Part shown: positions 8,435-15,779 of the stretch, piece by piece
Numbering within the stretch: the first letter of the stretch is position 1
Layout: every line of letters begins with the position of its first letter
NCBI RefSeq assembly: GCF_017114945.1
Contig: NZ_JABXKQ010000044.1
Coordinates: 62,001 to 126,000 of the forward strand
Direction of reading: 5' to 3'
Source: Nostoc sp. JL34
Lineage (GTDB): Bacteria; Cyanobacteriota; Cyanobacteriia; Cyanobacteriales; Nostocaceae
Length of the DNA: 64,000 nucleotides
Notes under the pieces: generated by a model
Seen by the model: the letters and a program-made list of their open reading frames with translations, nothing else
What the model was told of the DNA's origin: nothing
Database searches by the model: none
Translations under genes and position numbers: made by a program

Positions 8435-8698
8435 TTGCTCATAAATTATTCATTAATGCTATATATACATATATCCTCAGATAAATATATAAACAGCTTA
8501 AAATCAAGCTTTATACTCTCAAACAAAAGCATTAAGCAAAAAATGCTCTGAAAACAATAACCATTAAAGAATTATAAATAAGTAATATTGTTCATATAAA
8601 AAAAGCCATAAAAGTTGTATTTTTTTTATTAAAAATCATTCAACCTGGGATAGGGTAAGGTATGAATCGAAAGCTAGAGATTTGTATTTTATCTTTCT

Positions 8699-8756
8699 AA
8701 CTTTAGGATAGTTTAATCTTTATTCGCTCTCGCTATAAATAAAGTATAGATATTAC
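8699..8756 (+). promoter_or_regulatory. Conserved promoter block of precursor genes, copy A
   Basis: The block opens with AACTTTAGGATAGTTTA and TCTT and ends with TATAAATAAAGTATA and TATTAC. The same elements in the same order occur at 9475-9533. In both cases the block ends exactly 61 nt before the start codon of a double-glycine precursor (8818 and 9595). This fixed geometry points to a shared promoter and regulator binding site. Confidence 0.65.
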
Positions 8757-8792
8757 AAAATCTATTTTTCATACATGTTTTGTAATATCTAT
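8746..8792 (+). promoter_or_regulatory. 15-bp inverted repeat in the 5' leader of the second intact precursor
   Basis: ATAGATATTACAAAA (8746-8760) pairs without mismatch with TTTTGTAATATCTAT (8778-8792) across a 17-nt loop. It ends 10 nt before the Shine-Dalgarno GTGAGG (8803-8808). It could be an operator for a dimeric regulator or an mRNA hairpin that hides or protects the start region. Confidence 0.65.
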
Positions 8793-8817
8793 GCATTAGT
8801 AAGTGAGGTAATTAATT

Positions 8818-9066
8818 ATGTCGATTCAAACCATCAAATCTGATTTACTTGTGGACTTATCCACAGAAGAGCAACAGCTTCTATCTGGAGGAGTAATCGG
8901 ACGTATTAGAACTAGAGGCGTTTTCAGATACGGTAATAGGAGGTATCCTGTTAGACTTTTCGGTATTGTTAGAGGTCTTCCTGAGTCCAATGATGAAGAA
9001 AGCGGAGGAAGTGGAGGAAGCGGAGGAAGCGGAGGAAGCGGAGAAAGCGGAGAAGAGGAAAATTAA
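8818..9066 (+). CDS. Double-glycine leader peptide precursor with Gly-Gly-Ser tail
   Basis: The 82-residue product begins MSIQTIKSDLLVDLSTEEQQ and then LLSGG, a canonical C39 leader with cleavage expected after residue 25 or so. The core starts VIGRIRTRGVFRYGNRRYPV, which is strongly basic, and ends in (GGS)n-GESGEEEN, encoded by a 9-bp tandem repeat (9001-9052). There is no Cys. A basic head with an acidic, flexible tail is unusual for a bacteriocin. The gene has its own conserved promoter block, leader hairpin and 3' element, so it is a stand-alone cassette served by the exporter at 5834. Confidence 0.85.
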   Translation: MSIQTIKSDLLVDLSTEEQQLLSGGVIGRIRTRGVFRYGNRRYPVRLFGIVRGLPESNDEESGGSGGSGGSGGSGESGEEEN

Positions 9067-9080
9067 TTAGTGCAGGATAA

Positions 9081-9147
9081 GACTCATATAACTTGCTCAA
9101 TATCAATCAGATTTTGAGATAGTTTGGCAGTTTCTTATGTCTTCTTA
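9081..9147 (+). repeat. 3' element of precursor cassettes, copy B
   Basis: GACTCATATAACTTGCTCAA followed by TTTTGAGATAGTTTGGCAGT aligns with 9840-9895 and with 3864-3905. CTCAA and TTGAG can pair across about 13 nt. The element starts 14 nt after the precursor's stop codon, a position conserved in the family. Confidence 0.6.
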
Positions 9148-9474
9148 AGGTGCTAAATCAGCAGACCAGAGACAAGCAAGGAAACTGCTAGGATTAGTGT
9201 TTACCTTTCTGTTACCCTATCGCTCCAGATGCAAGTAGTTTTGACTACTTGACGAGTAACTTTTTTGGAAAAAACTCAATACAAGGTTTTAGCCATAATT
9301 TTGCATCCGTGAAGATATTATGTCATCATGGATGCTTACCTATGTTTAACAATAGCCATAATTAATCATTATCCACTCAACAATATATCCCGCTTGTTTA
9401 ATAAATTAGTAATCTCCCATTTGGAATTCTCATAAATCAAATAAAATTTCTAGAAAGACAGCTTATTAATTTAT
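9148..9474 (+). other. Gap between precursor cassettes
   Basis: Roughly 330 bases without a supported gene. It includes AAGTAGTTTTGACTACTTG near 9233-9251, which contains the inverted pair CAAGTAGT/ACTACTTG; otherwise it is AT-rich and unremarkable. Confidence 0.4.
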
Positions 9475-9533
9475 AACTTTAGGATAGTTTATTCTTGCAA
9501 AAGAATATATATAAATAAAAGTATAAGTATTAC
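9475..9533 (+). promoter_or_regulatory. Conserved promoter block of precursor genes, copy B
   Basis: AACTTTAGGATAGTTTA, TCTT, TATAAATAAAAGTATA and TATTAC appear in the same order as at 8699-8756. The end lies 61 nt before ATG 9595, identical to copy A. A short ATTAC/GTAAT stem (9529-9533, 9549-9553) occupies the place of the large hairpin in copy A. Confidence 0.65.
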
Positions 9534-9594
9534 TCACCTGAGTTTTTCGTAATCATGTGCGTAAAACTTATGTACAAAAGTGAGGCAAACAATT

Positions 9595-9768
9595 ATGTCA
9601 GATCAAATTGTCATGTCTGATTTGCTCGTGGATTTATCGACAGAGGAACAGCAGATTATATCTGGGGGAACATACGGTTTTTATGGACGCCCCTACTATG
9701 GAGGCTATGGACGCCCCTATGGAGGCTATGGACGCCCCTATGGAGGCTATGGACGCCGCTTCTGTTGA
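9595..9768 (+). CDS. Double-glycine precursor with YGRPYGG repeats
   Basis: From ATG 9595 (57 residues) the leader is MSDQIVMSDLLVDLSTEEQQ then IISGG. The core TYGFYGRPYYGGYGRPYGG continues with further YGRPYGG units, encoded by 21-bp tandem repeats (about 9700-9755), and ends GRRFC with a single Cys. The GTG at 9580 lies inside the Shine-Dalgarno GTGAGG and is not the start. Gly/Tyr-rich repeats resemble adhesive or phase-separating segments more than a pore-forming bacteriocin. The single terminal Cys could allow dimerisation or attachment. Processing by the C39 exporter is inferred from the leader. Confidence 0.85.
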   Translation: MSDQIVMSDLLVDLSTEEQQIISGGTYGFYGRPYYGGYGRPYGGYGRPYGGYGRRFC

Positions 9769-9839
9769 TACTAAGTTAGCAAGTCTCAAGATTGCGTAAT
9801 CGATGAATTTAAACTTTGCAATTAGGGAGGAGAGTAAAA

Positions 9840-9895
9840 GACTCGCATAATTCGCTCAACATAAATCAAGTTTTGAGAGAGTTTATGCAGTATTC
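9840..9895 (+). repeat. 3' element of precursor cassettes, copy C
   Basis: GACTCGCATAATTCGCTCAA followed by AAGTTTTGAGAGAGTTTATG is the third copy of the element at 3864 and 9081. CTCAA/TTGAG can pair. A second palindromic stretch (GATGCTAAAAATAGCATC, 9945-9962) followed by TATTTTTCC looks like the actual terminator. Confidence 0.6.
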
Positions 9896-9944
9896 TATAT
9901 TCTGTTAATGAATGAAATCAACCGACTATAACCAAGAAAAATAG

Positions 9945-9969
9945 ATGCTAAAAATAGCATCTATTTTTC
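9945..9969 (+). terminator. Rho-independent terminator after the last precursor
   Basis: GATGCTA (9945-9951) and TAGCATC (9956-9962) form a 7-bp stem with an AAAA loop, followed by TATTTTTCC. It ends the peptide island before the convergent hydrolase gene. Confidence 0.65.
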
Positions 9970-10042
9970 CTTTAACTTCTTTTAGTAGAAGAATCAATAT
10001 GTAATATACATTCTGAAAACTTTAGAGGTAGCTTGATGTAAA

Positions 10043-10969
10043 TTATGCCTGTAATTTTGCCGAATCTATTAACAGCGATCGCTCCAAAATCCAATCGATT
10101 AAAATCGGATTGACTAAATCCGGCGCTTCATCTTGAGGACAATGCCCCACTCCCTCTAAAGGAATAAACTTTTGTACTTGGGGAAAGTTAGCTAATTCTC
10201 TCCCTAACTTAATTGGTTCCCACGGATCGGCCGTTCCCCACAAAATAATCGCCGGGCAGGGTAACAGCGGTAAAAGGTCTTCTGGTAAGGGGCCTGTAGA
10301 ATAAGAAGTAAAGGCAAGAAACACAGCCCCAGCACCAGGATCGCTTGCTGGTGAAGTGAGAATATCTACCAACTCATCTGTCACCATCTCAGCATTCATG
10401 TATGCTTGCAGCAGAATCTTCCGCACCGTTTTCGGCTTGGCGAGTTGATTGAAAAAGAACTCGCCAACTGGTTTGATAGATAACAGACGTTGCAGTATAG
10501 GCGCTCCGTAACGACGAGATAAAGGTAAAGTTTCCCGTTTGCGATCGTGTAATAGCCGTAAAGAACAGTTGAGCAAAGCAACTCCCAAGGCAATATCTGG
10601 GTTGCTTACTGCTGCTTGCATAGCAACAATACAGCCAATAGAATTTCCGACTAAAAAAGCTGGCTCACCGACAACTTCACGGCAAAAATCTGCTACTTGC
10701 TGTCCCCAGGTTTCTAGTGTGTAGGAAATTTTTTCACCAGGTTGAGGTTTTGCGGAAGCGCCAAATCCAATCAAATCGATCGCATAAACACGGCAATTTT
10801 CCGCTAATACGGGAATATTTTTTCGCCAGTGCCACCAAGAAGCGCCAAATCCATGCACTAGGACAACAGCTGGGCCAGTAGTTCCTTGGGTTTGATAGCA
10901 GATAGGAAAATTTTGCCAAATCCAGGTTTTTGTAGAAGTAAGTGCTGTTTTTGAACTTGAGGTTGTCAT
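10043..10969 (-). CDS. Alpha/beta-fold hydrolase
   Basis: The 308-residue protein has the alpha/beta hydrolase core. VVLVHGFGASWWHWRKNIPV gives the oxyanion-hole HGFG motif, LVGNSIG is the nucleophile elbow with Ser, and the C-terminal GVGHCPQDEAP supplies the catalytic His. An Asp in ILWGTADPWEP completes the triad. There is no signal peptide. It resembles cyanobacterial haloalkane-dehalogenase-like and chlorophyllide-esterase-like hydrolases whose substrates are mostly unknown. It converges with the peptide island and diverges from the thioredoxin-like gene at 11418. Confidence 0.85.
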   Translation of the reverse strand: MTTSSSKTALTSTKTWIWQNFPICYQTQGTTGPAVVLVHGFGASWWHWRKNIPVLAENCRVYAIDLIGFGASAKPQPGEKISYTLETWGQQVADFCREVVGEPAFLVGNSIGCIVAMQAAVSNPDIALGVALLNCSLRLLHDRKRETLPLSRRYGAPILQRLLSIKPVGEFFFNQLAKPKTVRKILLQAYMNAEMVTDELVDILTSPASDPGAGAVFLAFTSYSTGPLPEDLLPLLPCPAIILWGTADPWEPIKLGRELANFPQVQKFIPLEGVGHCPQDEAPDLVNPILIDWILERSLLIDSAKLQA

Positions 10970-11417
10970 AGGAATTTTGATGAAAACAACGCTAAAAGCC
11001 TGTCAGCAGCAAGGCGCAAGTAAAATTGTTTTGAATTTGAATAAAATTTATCAGATTTTCAAAATAAATCTTTTGCTATGGTGATAGCTTATACATATAC
11101 CGTAAAAGCATCAAGCTGATAGTTTTATCCAGTATAGAGAGTTTTTATCTGGTTAATAGAGGTAATTTACTCATAAATTTAGATTATGTCAGGATTAGCA
11201 ATCATAACTTCTCTAATGTGAGTAATATTTCCGCTATTTTTTAGATGTGAGCGAATTAGCATCAGTGCTAGATTCAGTAGTTTCACAATTTACGACAGCC
11301 AATTTGGTCTATAAGATTGTCGAATATGAGGCATCGGCTAAGGGGTGGTTTGCAACTGGAAACTGACGCTGAATTTAACAATATTTTTCTTGTTCCTAGT
11401 TCTGCGAGCCAGAAAAC
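10970..11417. other. Divergent intergenic region
   Basis: About 450 bases between the hydrolase and the thioredoxin-like gene. No gene is supported. It should hold both promoters; several TATAAT-like stretches exist, but none can be chosen confidently. Confidence 0.4.
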
Positions 11418-11972
11418 ATGAATATACTAGAAACAATTGATACTCCTGTTGGGAGTTATGCACCGGATTTTGAACTGCCAGGAATTGATGGTCAAGTCCA
11501 TCATCTCAGGCGTTATCTTGAGAAGTTCCGAGCAGTCGGCGTCATTTCCATGTGTAACCACTGTCCTTATGTAGAGTGGTATGTAGCCAAGCTAAAAAAC
11601 ATTCAAGCCGAATTTGCCCCAAAAGGCTTCACACTAATTGGCATGAATGGTAGTGATGGCGATCGCGAAACTCGGTCAAGCTTTGAAAATATGAAAGCTT
11701 TTGCCCTGCGTCACCACTTGAATTTTCCCTACCTGTGGGACTCGACTCAAGATGTGACCCGCAGTTTTGGTGCAACAAAAACACCAATGGCCTTTCTAAT
11801 CGATACTAATGGTATAGTCCGCTACAAAGGTAAAATTGATAATCATCGCCAAGACCCATCATCAGTAGGAGAAGATTATTTGAGAACTGCGATCGCTTCT
11901 CTGTTTAAAGGTCAAGAAATAGACATACCACAAACAGAACCAATAGGTACTACATTGATTTGGCGTAACTAG
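11418..11972 (+). CDS. Thioredoxin-like / AhpC-TSA family protein with CNHC motif
   Basis: The 184-residue protein has the thioredoxin-fold peroxiredoxin-like layout: [16 protein letters not shown] at the N-terminus, then [15 protein letters not shown] with Cys46 and Cys49 forming a Cxx[15 protein letters not shown] and the cis-Pro region KTPMAFLID follow. This belongs to the 'thioredoxin family protein' group that keeps CNHCPYV and is widespread in cyanobacteria. A disulfide-reductase or peroxiredoxin role is likely, but the substrate is unknown. There is no signal peptide, so it is probably cytosolic. Confidence 0.85.
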   Translation: MNILETIDTPVGSYAPDFELPGIDGQVHHLRRYLEKFRAVGVISMCNHCPYVEWYVAKLKNIQAEFAPKGFTLIGMNGSDGDRETRSSFENMKAFALRHHLNFPYLWDSTQDVTRSFGATKTPMAFLIDTNGIVRYKGKIDNHRQDPSSVGEDYLRTAIASLFKGQEIDIPQTEPIGTTLIWRN

Positions 11973-12043
11973 ACATAGATTGTCCCTGTAACTGCTATCT
12001 TAAATTGGAGGCAATTGCAACTTTTTTGATAAAGCGGAACTTC

Positions 12044-12772
12044 ATGGGAACGAATTACCGACGGGTTTTACTCAAACTGAGCGGTGAAGCCTTAATGGGC
12101 AACATGGGCTATGGCATTGATCCAGAAGTGGTCAAAGGAATAGCTGAGGAAGTAGCAGAGGTGATAGCCACTGGCGTTCAAATGGCCATCGTTGTTGGCG
12201 GCGGCAATATTTTTCGTGGCGTCAAAGCGGCGTCAGCGGGGATGGACAGGGCAACCGCTGACTACATAGGGATGATTGCCACGGTAATGAACGCCATGAC
12301 GCTGCAAGATTCGCTAGAACGCATAGGGGTACAAACGCGGGTGCAAACTGCGATCGCTATGCAAGAATTAGCGGAACCGTATATCCGTCGTCGTGCCATC
12401 CGTCATCTTGAAAAAGGACGGGTGGTAATTTTTGGTGCTGGTTCAGGAAATCCCTTCTTTACTACGGATACTACTGCGGCATTAAGAGCCGCAGAAATTG
12501 ATGCTGAGGTGATTTTTAAAGCTACTAAAGTAGACGGAGTGTATGATGCTGATCCTCATATTTATCCTGACGCCAAGCGTTACAATAGCCTAACCTACGC
12601 GCACGTTTTAGCCAAAGATTTGCGGGTGATGGATAGTACTGCGATCGCCTTGTGTAAAGAAAATAATATCCCAATTCTGGTATTTGACCTAACGGTGCGA
12701 GGAAACATCCACCGAGCAGTCTTGGGAGAATCCATCGGCACCCTTGTGGGAGGTTCTTGTGAAATTAGCTGA
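12044..12772 (+). CDS. pyrH: UMP kinase
   Basis: From ATG 12044 the 242-residue product reads [19 protein letters not shown], the amino-acid-kinase-fold start of bacterial UMP kinase. [45 protein letters not shown] and [10 protein letters not shown] follow. It phosphorylates UMP to UDP in pyrimidine synthesis and is usually a GTP-activated, UTP-inhibited hexamer. A longer frame begins at TTG 12005, but family alignment supports 12044. Its last codons overlap the start of frr, the classic pyrH-frr arrangement. Confidence 0.97.
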   Translation: MGTNYRRVLLKLSGEALMGNMGYGIDPEVVKGIAEEVAEVIATGVQMAIVVGGGNIFRGVKAASAGMDRATADYIGMIATVMNAMTLQDSLERIGVQTRVQTAIAMQELAEPYIRRRAIRHLEKGRVVIFGAGSGNPFFTTDTTAALRAAEIDAEVIFKATKVDGVYDADPHIYPDAKRYNSLTYAHVLAKDLRVMDSTAIALCKENNIPILVFDLTVRGNIHRAVLGESIGTLVGGSCEIS

Positions 12773-13307
12773 AGCTGAAAGTACGATGCAAAAAACCGTT
12801 GAGTCAACTCAACGAGCTTTTAACTCGATTCGCACTGGTCGCGCCAATGCGAGTCTATTAGATAAGGTATTGGTGGATTATTACGGTTCGCCTACTTCCT
12901 TGAAATCACTGGCAAATATTAGCACGCCGGATGCTACGACGATCTTAATTCAACCTTATGAGCGCAACACCCTAAACATCGTTGAGAAGGCTATTTCCCT
13001 CTCAGATGTGGGTTTAACACCCAGTAACGACGGTTCTGTAATCCGGTTGAATATTCCGCCCTTAACGAGCGAACGCCGTAAAGAATTCGTCAAAATGGCA
13101 TCCAAATATGCTGAAGAAGGTCGTGTTGCTATTCGCAACATTCGCCGCGATGCCATAGACGCCATTCGCAAACAGGAGAAAGCCTCCGAAATCTCCAAAG
13201 ATGAATCAAAAGACCAACAAGACAACTTGCAAAAACTAACAAACGAGTACACTGCCAAAATAGACTCACTGTTGGCAGAAAAAGAAAAAGACATTACGAC
13301 TGTTTAA
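12759..13307 (+). CDS. frr: Ribosome recycling factor
   Basis: From GTG 12759 the protein has 182 residues, near the family's usual 185, and begins [20 protein letters not shown] with [15 protein letters not shown], the RRF signature. The C-terminus has the conserved [13 protein letters not shown] helix. It releases mRNA and tRNA from post-termination ribosomes with EF-G. GGGAGG at 12748-12753 serves as ribosome-binding site and GTG 12759 overlaps the pyrH stop by 14 nt, so translation is probably coupled. The longer TTG 12744 frame would lack a ribosome-binding site. Confidence 0.96.
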   Translation: MKLAEAESTMQKTVESTQRAFNSIRTGRANASLLDKVLVDYYGSPTSLKSLANISTPDATTILIQPYERNTLNIVEKAISLSDVGLTPSNDGSVIRLNIPPLTSERRKEFVKMASKYAEEGRVAIRNIRRDAIDAIRKQEKASEISKDESKDQQDNLQKLTNEYTAKIDSLLAEKEKDITTV

Positions 13308-13326
13308 AGTCTCAAGTCTGAAGCAT

Positions 13327-13363
13327 AAAGGCTGAAGAATGATGGATAAATTCTTCAGCCTTT
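13327..13363 (+). terminator. Rho-independent terminator after pyrH-frr
   Basis: AAAGGCTGAAGAAT (13327-13340) pairs perfectly over 14 bp with ATTCTTCAGCCTTT (13350-13363), leaving a 9-nt loop. T-rich ATCATTTATT follows. Confidence 0.85.
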
Positions 13364-13436
13364 ATCATTTATTAGGTATTTAACAAAAATTGATTGAGTA
13401 TCTCAATAGAAAATTCTGGAGCAAAAATTCAGCCTT

Positions 13437-14558
13437 ATGTACGACTGCATCATTGTCGGCGCTGGGCCAGCTGGTGGAACAGCCGCATATCATTTAGCCA
13501 AACAAGGCCGCTCAGTATTAGTTTTAGAAAAAGAATCCCTGCCAAGATATAAACCTTGTGGTGGTGGTGTATCTCCAGCGATCGCTCAATGGTTTGACTT
13601 TGATTTTAGCCCAGTAATTTCTGTAAAAGCCGACTCCCTTCGCTTTACCTGGAAATTAGGCGACCCCGTGGAGGCAAAAATCGCCACCAAAGAACCAGTC
13701 TGGATGGTGCGACGAGATATTTTTGACCATTTTTTAGTGCAGCAAGGACAGAAGCAAGGGGCTGAACTACGAGATAATACGGAAGTAACAAGTATTGAGT
13801 TTCAAAGCGACTATTGGCAAGTTAACACAACTAACGGCCCAGTTACAAGTCGCTACTTAATTGCGGCTGATGGTGCTAAAGGGCCAATGGCAAAATGGCT
13901 CGGCTTCAAAGACCGTAAACGCCGTTTAGCAGGAGCTTTGGAAGCAGAAGTTGCAGCAACTGTCAAGGATAAATCTACAATTCACTTCGAGTTTGGCTTA
14001 GTGAAAAACGGCTATATTTGGAATTTCCCAAAAGCTGATGGTTATTCCATTGGTGTCGGTACATTTCTTGGCGGCCAACCCCAGGATTTTAAGAAAATTT
14101 TAGATGAGTATGCGCGATCGTTTAATGTAGATATCAAAACTGGTAAGCAGTATGGTTATCCCCTTTGCTTATGGGATGGCAATCAAAAGTTGCATACTCA
14201 AAATGCGGTTTTAGCTGGGGAAGCTGCTTGTGTAGTTGATCCGATGACAGCAGAAGGCATTCGTCCGTCAATTTTTAGCGGTTTGATTGCAGCAGGAGCC
14301 ATTAATGAGGCACTTTCTGGTGATACCAACGCTTTAGAAAAATATAGCGAAGCCATTAATGAACAATGGGGTACTGAGATGGCTTGGGCGCGAAAATTAG
14401 GTGGAGCATTTTATCGCTTTCCAGGCATTGGCTACAAAGTTGGTGTTAAGCGCCCCTCTGGTGCGAAAATCATGGGTAAGATTCTGTGTGGAGAACTACG
14501 CTATGGTGACGTTGCTGGTCGTGCCCTCAAGCGTTTAATTCCTGGTTTTGGAGGTTAA
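13437..14558 (+). CDS. Geranylgeranyl-reductase-family FAD-dependent oxidoreductase
   Basis: The 373-residue protein opens with MYDCIIVGAGPAGGTAAYHL, the Rossmann GxGxxG for FAD, then LEKESLPRYKPCGGGVSPAI, the PxKxCGGG motif of the geranylgeranyl reductase family. LIAADGAKGPMAKWL and GEAACVVDPMTAEGIRPSI supply the later FAD contacts. It is shorter than ChlP (about 405) and is probably a paralogue acting on isoprenoid chains or lipids rather than the main chlorophyll reductase. There is no membrane segment. A hairpin follows at 14566. Confidence 0.88.
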   Translation: MYDCIIVGAGPAGGTAAYHLAKQGRSVLVLEKESLPRYKPCGGGVSPAIAQWFDFDFSPVISVKADSLRFTWKLGDPVEAKIATKEPVWMVRRDIFDHFLVQQGQKQGAELRDNTEVTSIEFQSDYWQVNTTNGPVTSRYLIAADGAKGPMAKWLGFKDRKRRLAGALEAEVAATVKDKSTIHFEFGLVKNGYIWNFPKADGYSIGVGTFLGGQPQDFKKILDEYARSFNVDIKTGKQYGYPLCLWDGNQKLHTQNAVLAGEAACVVDPMTAEGIRPSIFSGLIAAGAINEALSGDTNALEKYSEAINEQWGTEMAWARKLGGAFYRFPGIGYKVGVKRPSGAKIMGKILCGELRYGDVAGRALKRLIPGFGG

Positions 14559-14565
14559 TTAACCA

Positions 14566-14589
14566 AACAAGTTGCTCAAGCAACTTGTT
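14566..14589 (+). terminator. Hairpin after the FAD reductase gene
   Basis: AACAAGTTGC (14566-14575) and GCAACTTGTT (14580-14589) form a perfect 10-bp stem with a TCAA loop. No long T-run follows, so it may act as a weak terminator or mRNA stabiliser. Confidence 0.5.
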
Positions 14590-14634
14590 AAAGGCGGGCA
14601 AACTTCCACCACTGTGTACTAGACATTTCTCAAT

Positions 14635-15060
14635 ATGGCAATTTACTTGACAAAACGACTATCTGTGTTTGCTAATATTCTTGCTGTTGTCCTTTTCATA
14701 CCGGGAATTGCCTTAGCTGCACCCCTTCAAATCAATACTACTTCTAGTGTTATTTTCGCCCAAACTACCAAAACTGCAAGCTACCTCACCTCGTCAGAGA
14801 TTAACCTGACTCCCTTACAACGCCAGGAACTCCAGGCTGTGCGTCAGAGAAGAAATAGGGAAATTGCAGCAGTATTAAACTCATCTCAGCGTGACCAACT
14901 TAATCACAATCTCCGGGCTGGTAATAATATCAAGCAAGCCCTAGAAAAACTAAATTTGCAACCAGAACAGCAAGATTTGGTAAAGGCGATCGTGCAATTT
15001 ACTAACTTGAAAATGAAGGCTATTTCATCTAGACATTTGCTAAAAATAGGAAATAATTAA
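14635..15060 (+). CDS. Secreted small helical protein (Spy/CpxP-like, hypothetical)
   Basis: The 141-residue product has a signal peptide: a basic TKR start, a hydrophobic VFANILAVVLFIPGIALAAP core, then a likely AlaAla cleavage near residue 29. The mature part is alpha-helical and rich in Gln and Arg. The patterns LTPLQRQELQAVRQRRNREI and LNSSQRDQLN resemble the LTxxQ repeats of Spy/CpxP periplasmic chaperones. No catalytic motif is visible. A periplasmic chaperone or stress role is only a suggestion. Confidence 0.7.
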   Translation: MAIYLTKRLSVFANILAVVLFIPGIALAAPLQINTTSSVIFAQTTKTASYLTSSEINLTPLQRQELQAVRQRRNREIAAVLNSSQRDQLNHNLRAGNNIKQALEKLNLQPEQQDLVKAIVQFTNLKMKAISSRHLLKIGNN

Positions 15061-15358
15061 AGGCTTAAAATAAGCGATCGCAAGCAATTTTTATTTTAAC
15101 TGTCTCATACCAATTTTATCAAAAAACATGGCAGATCATTTGTTTGCGATCTGTCTCTAGTGTTGAATAGTCAAAACCATTAACCAATCGAAAACCCTCT
15201 GATAGATGGCTACAGAGTCGATGCTAGGTTATTACTAGCTAGAATGTATGCAATTGTAGAGGATAACAAAGTGTCACTAAGGGGCAAATAAAGGCAAATC
15301 CCTCAATGGTTGCCTAGAGAGGGATCTTGAGGTGAGTATGGCGTTGATTTTTTGACTG
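15061..15358. other. Intergenic gap between convergent genes
   Basis: No gene is visible in about 300 bases. A 7-bp direct repeat of GATCTGT-type sequence and the HIP1-like GCGATCGC at 15074 are the only landmarks. Confidence 0.35.
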
Positions 15359-15592
15359 TTAGTTTAAATTATTTGCTTTCTCAACTGCTTCCTTTAACTC
15401 TTCAAAGGTAATACTACCATCTTTGTCTGAATCATAATTTACTAGTAATTCCTGGGGACTAGTGGTATTTGTTTCTGATGAGATGATTGCACTTAAGCCA
15501 GGACTTAAAAAAAGATCATTAATGGATACTTTGCCGTCTTGATCGCTATCTAAGGTATTAAAAAGAGATTGAAGCTCTTGCTCGGTTGTCAT
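15359..15592 (-). CDS. EF-hand calcium-binding protein (CSE-like)
   Basis: The 77-residue protein has two complete EF-hand loops: DSDQDGKVSIND in the first half and DSDKDGSITFEE near the C-terminus. Each has Asp/Ser/Gly and the final acidic residue in coordinating positions. The size and two-hand layout match the small cyanobacterial calcium sensor CSE described in Anabaena PCC 7120, which influences photosynthetic electron transport. That identity is inferred from architecture. It is monocistronic and convergent with the upstream gene. Confidence 0.88.
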   Translation of the reverse strand: MTTEQELQSLFNTLDSDQDGKVSINDLFLSPGLSAIISSETNTTSPQELLVNYDSDKDGSITFEELKEAVEKANNLN

Positions 15593-15779
15593 AAGTTTCT
15601 ATCTGAATTAGTTTTTCAACTTAATATCTCAAAATCTTGACAAAGACGCAAGGAGAGTTAAGGAAAATTTAATGATTTTTTTATACTTAGCACTGACGCA
15701 CATCATTTTTAGGCGATTATCTCTTACTCTCAACTTTGGCAGCATCTATAATTAATCTTGCCCTATTTAGTTCGTTACC
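15593..15779. promoter_or_regulatory. Divergent promoter region, EF-hand gene / lysS
   Basis: This 187-base spacer separates oppositely oriented genes and should hold both promoters. I see no clear ribosome-binding site before lysS: GTTACC precedes ATG 15780. Confidence 0.4.

Noticed and set aside
9001..9055. Short tandem repeats resembling a small CRISPR-like array
   Set aside because: They are a 9-bp in-frame coding repeat for Gly-Gly-Ser, with no spacers. The 21-bp repeat at 9700-9755 is likewise coding.
9608..9799. Alternative frame with DAPMEAM repeats overlapping the YGRPYGG precursor
   Set aside because: It arises from the same DNA repeat in another frame; the leader and ribosome-binding site support the frame from 9595.
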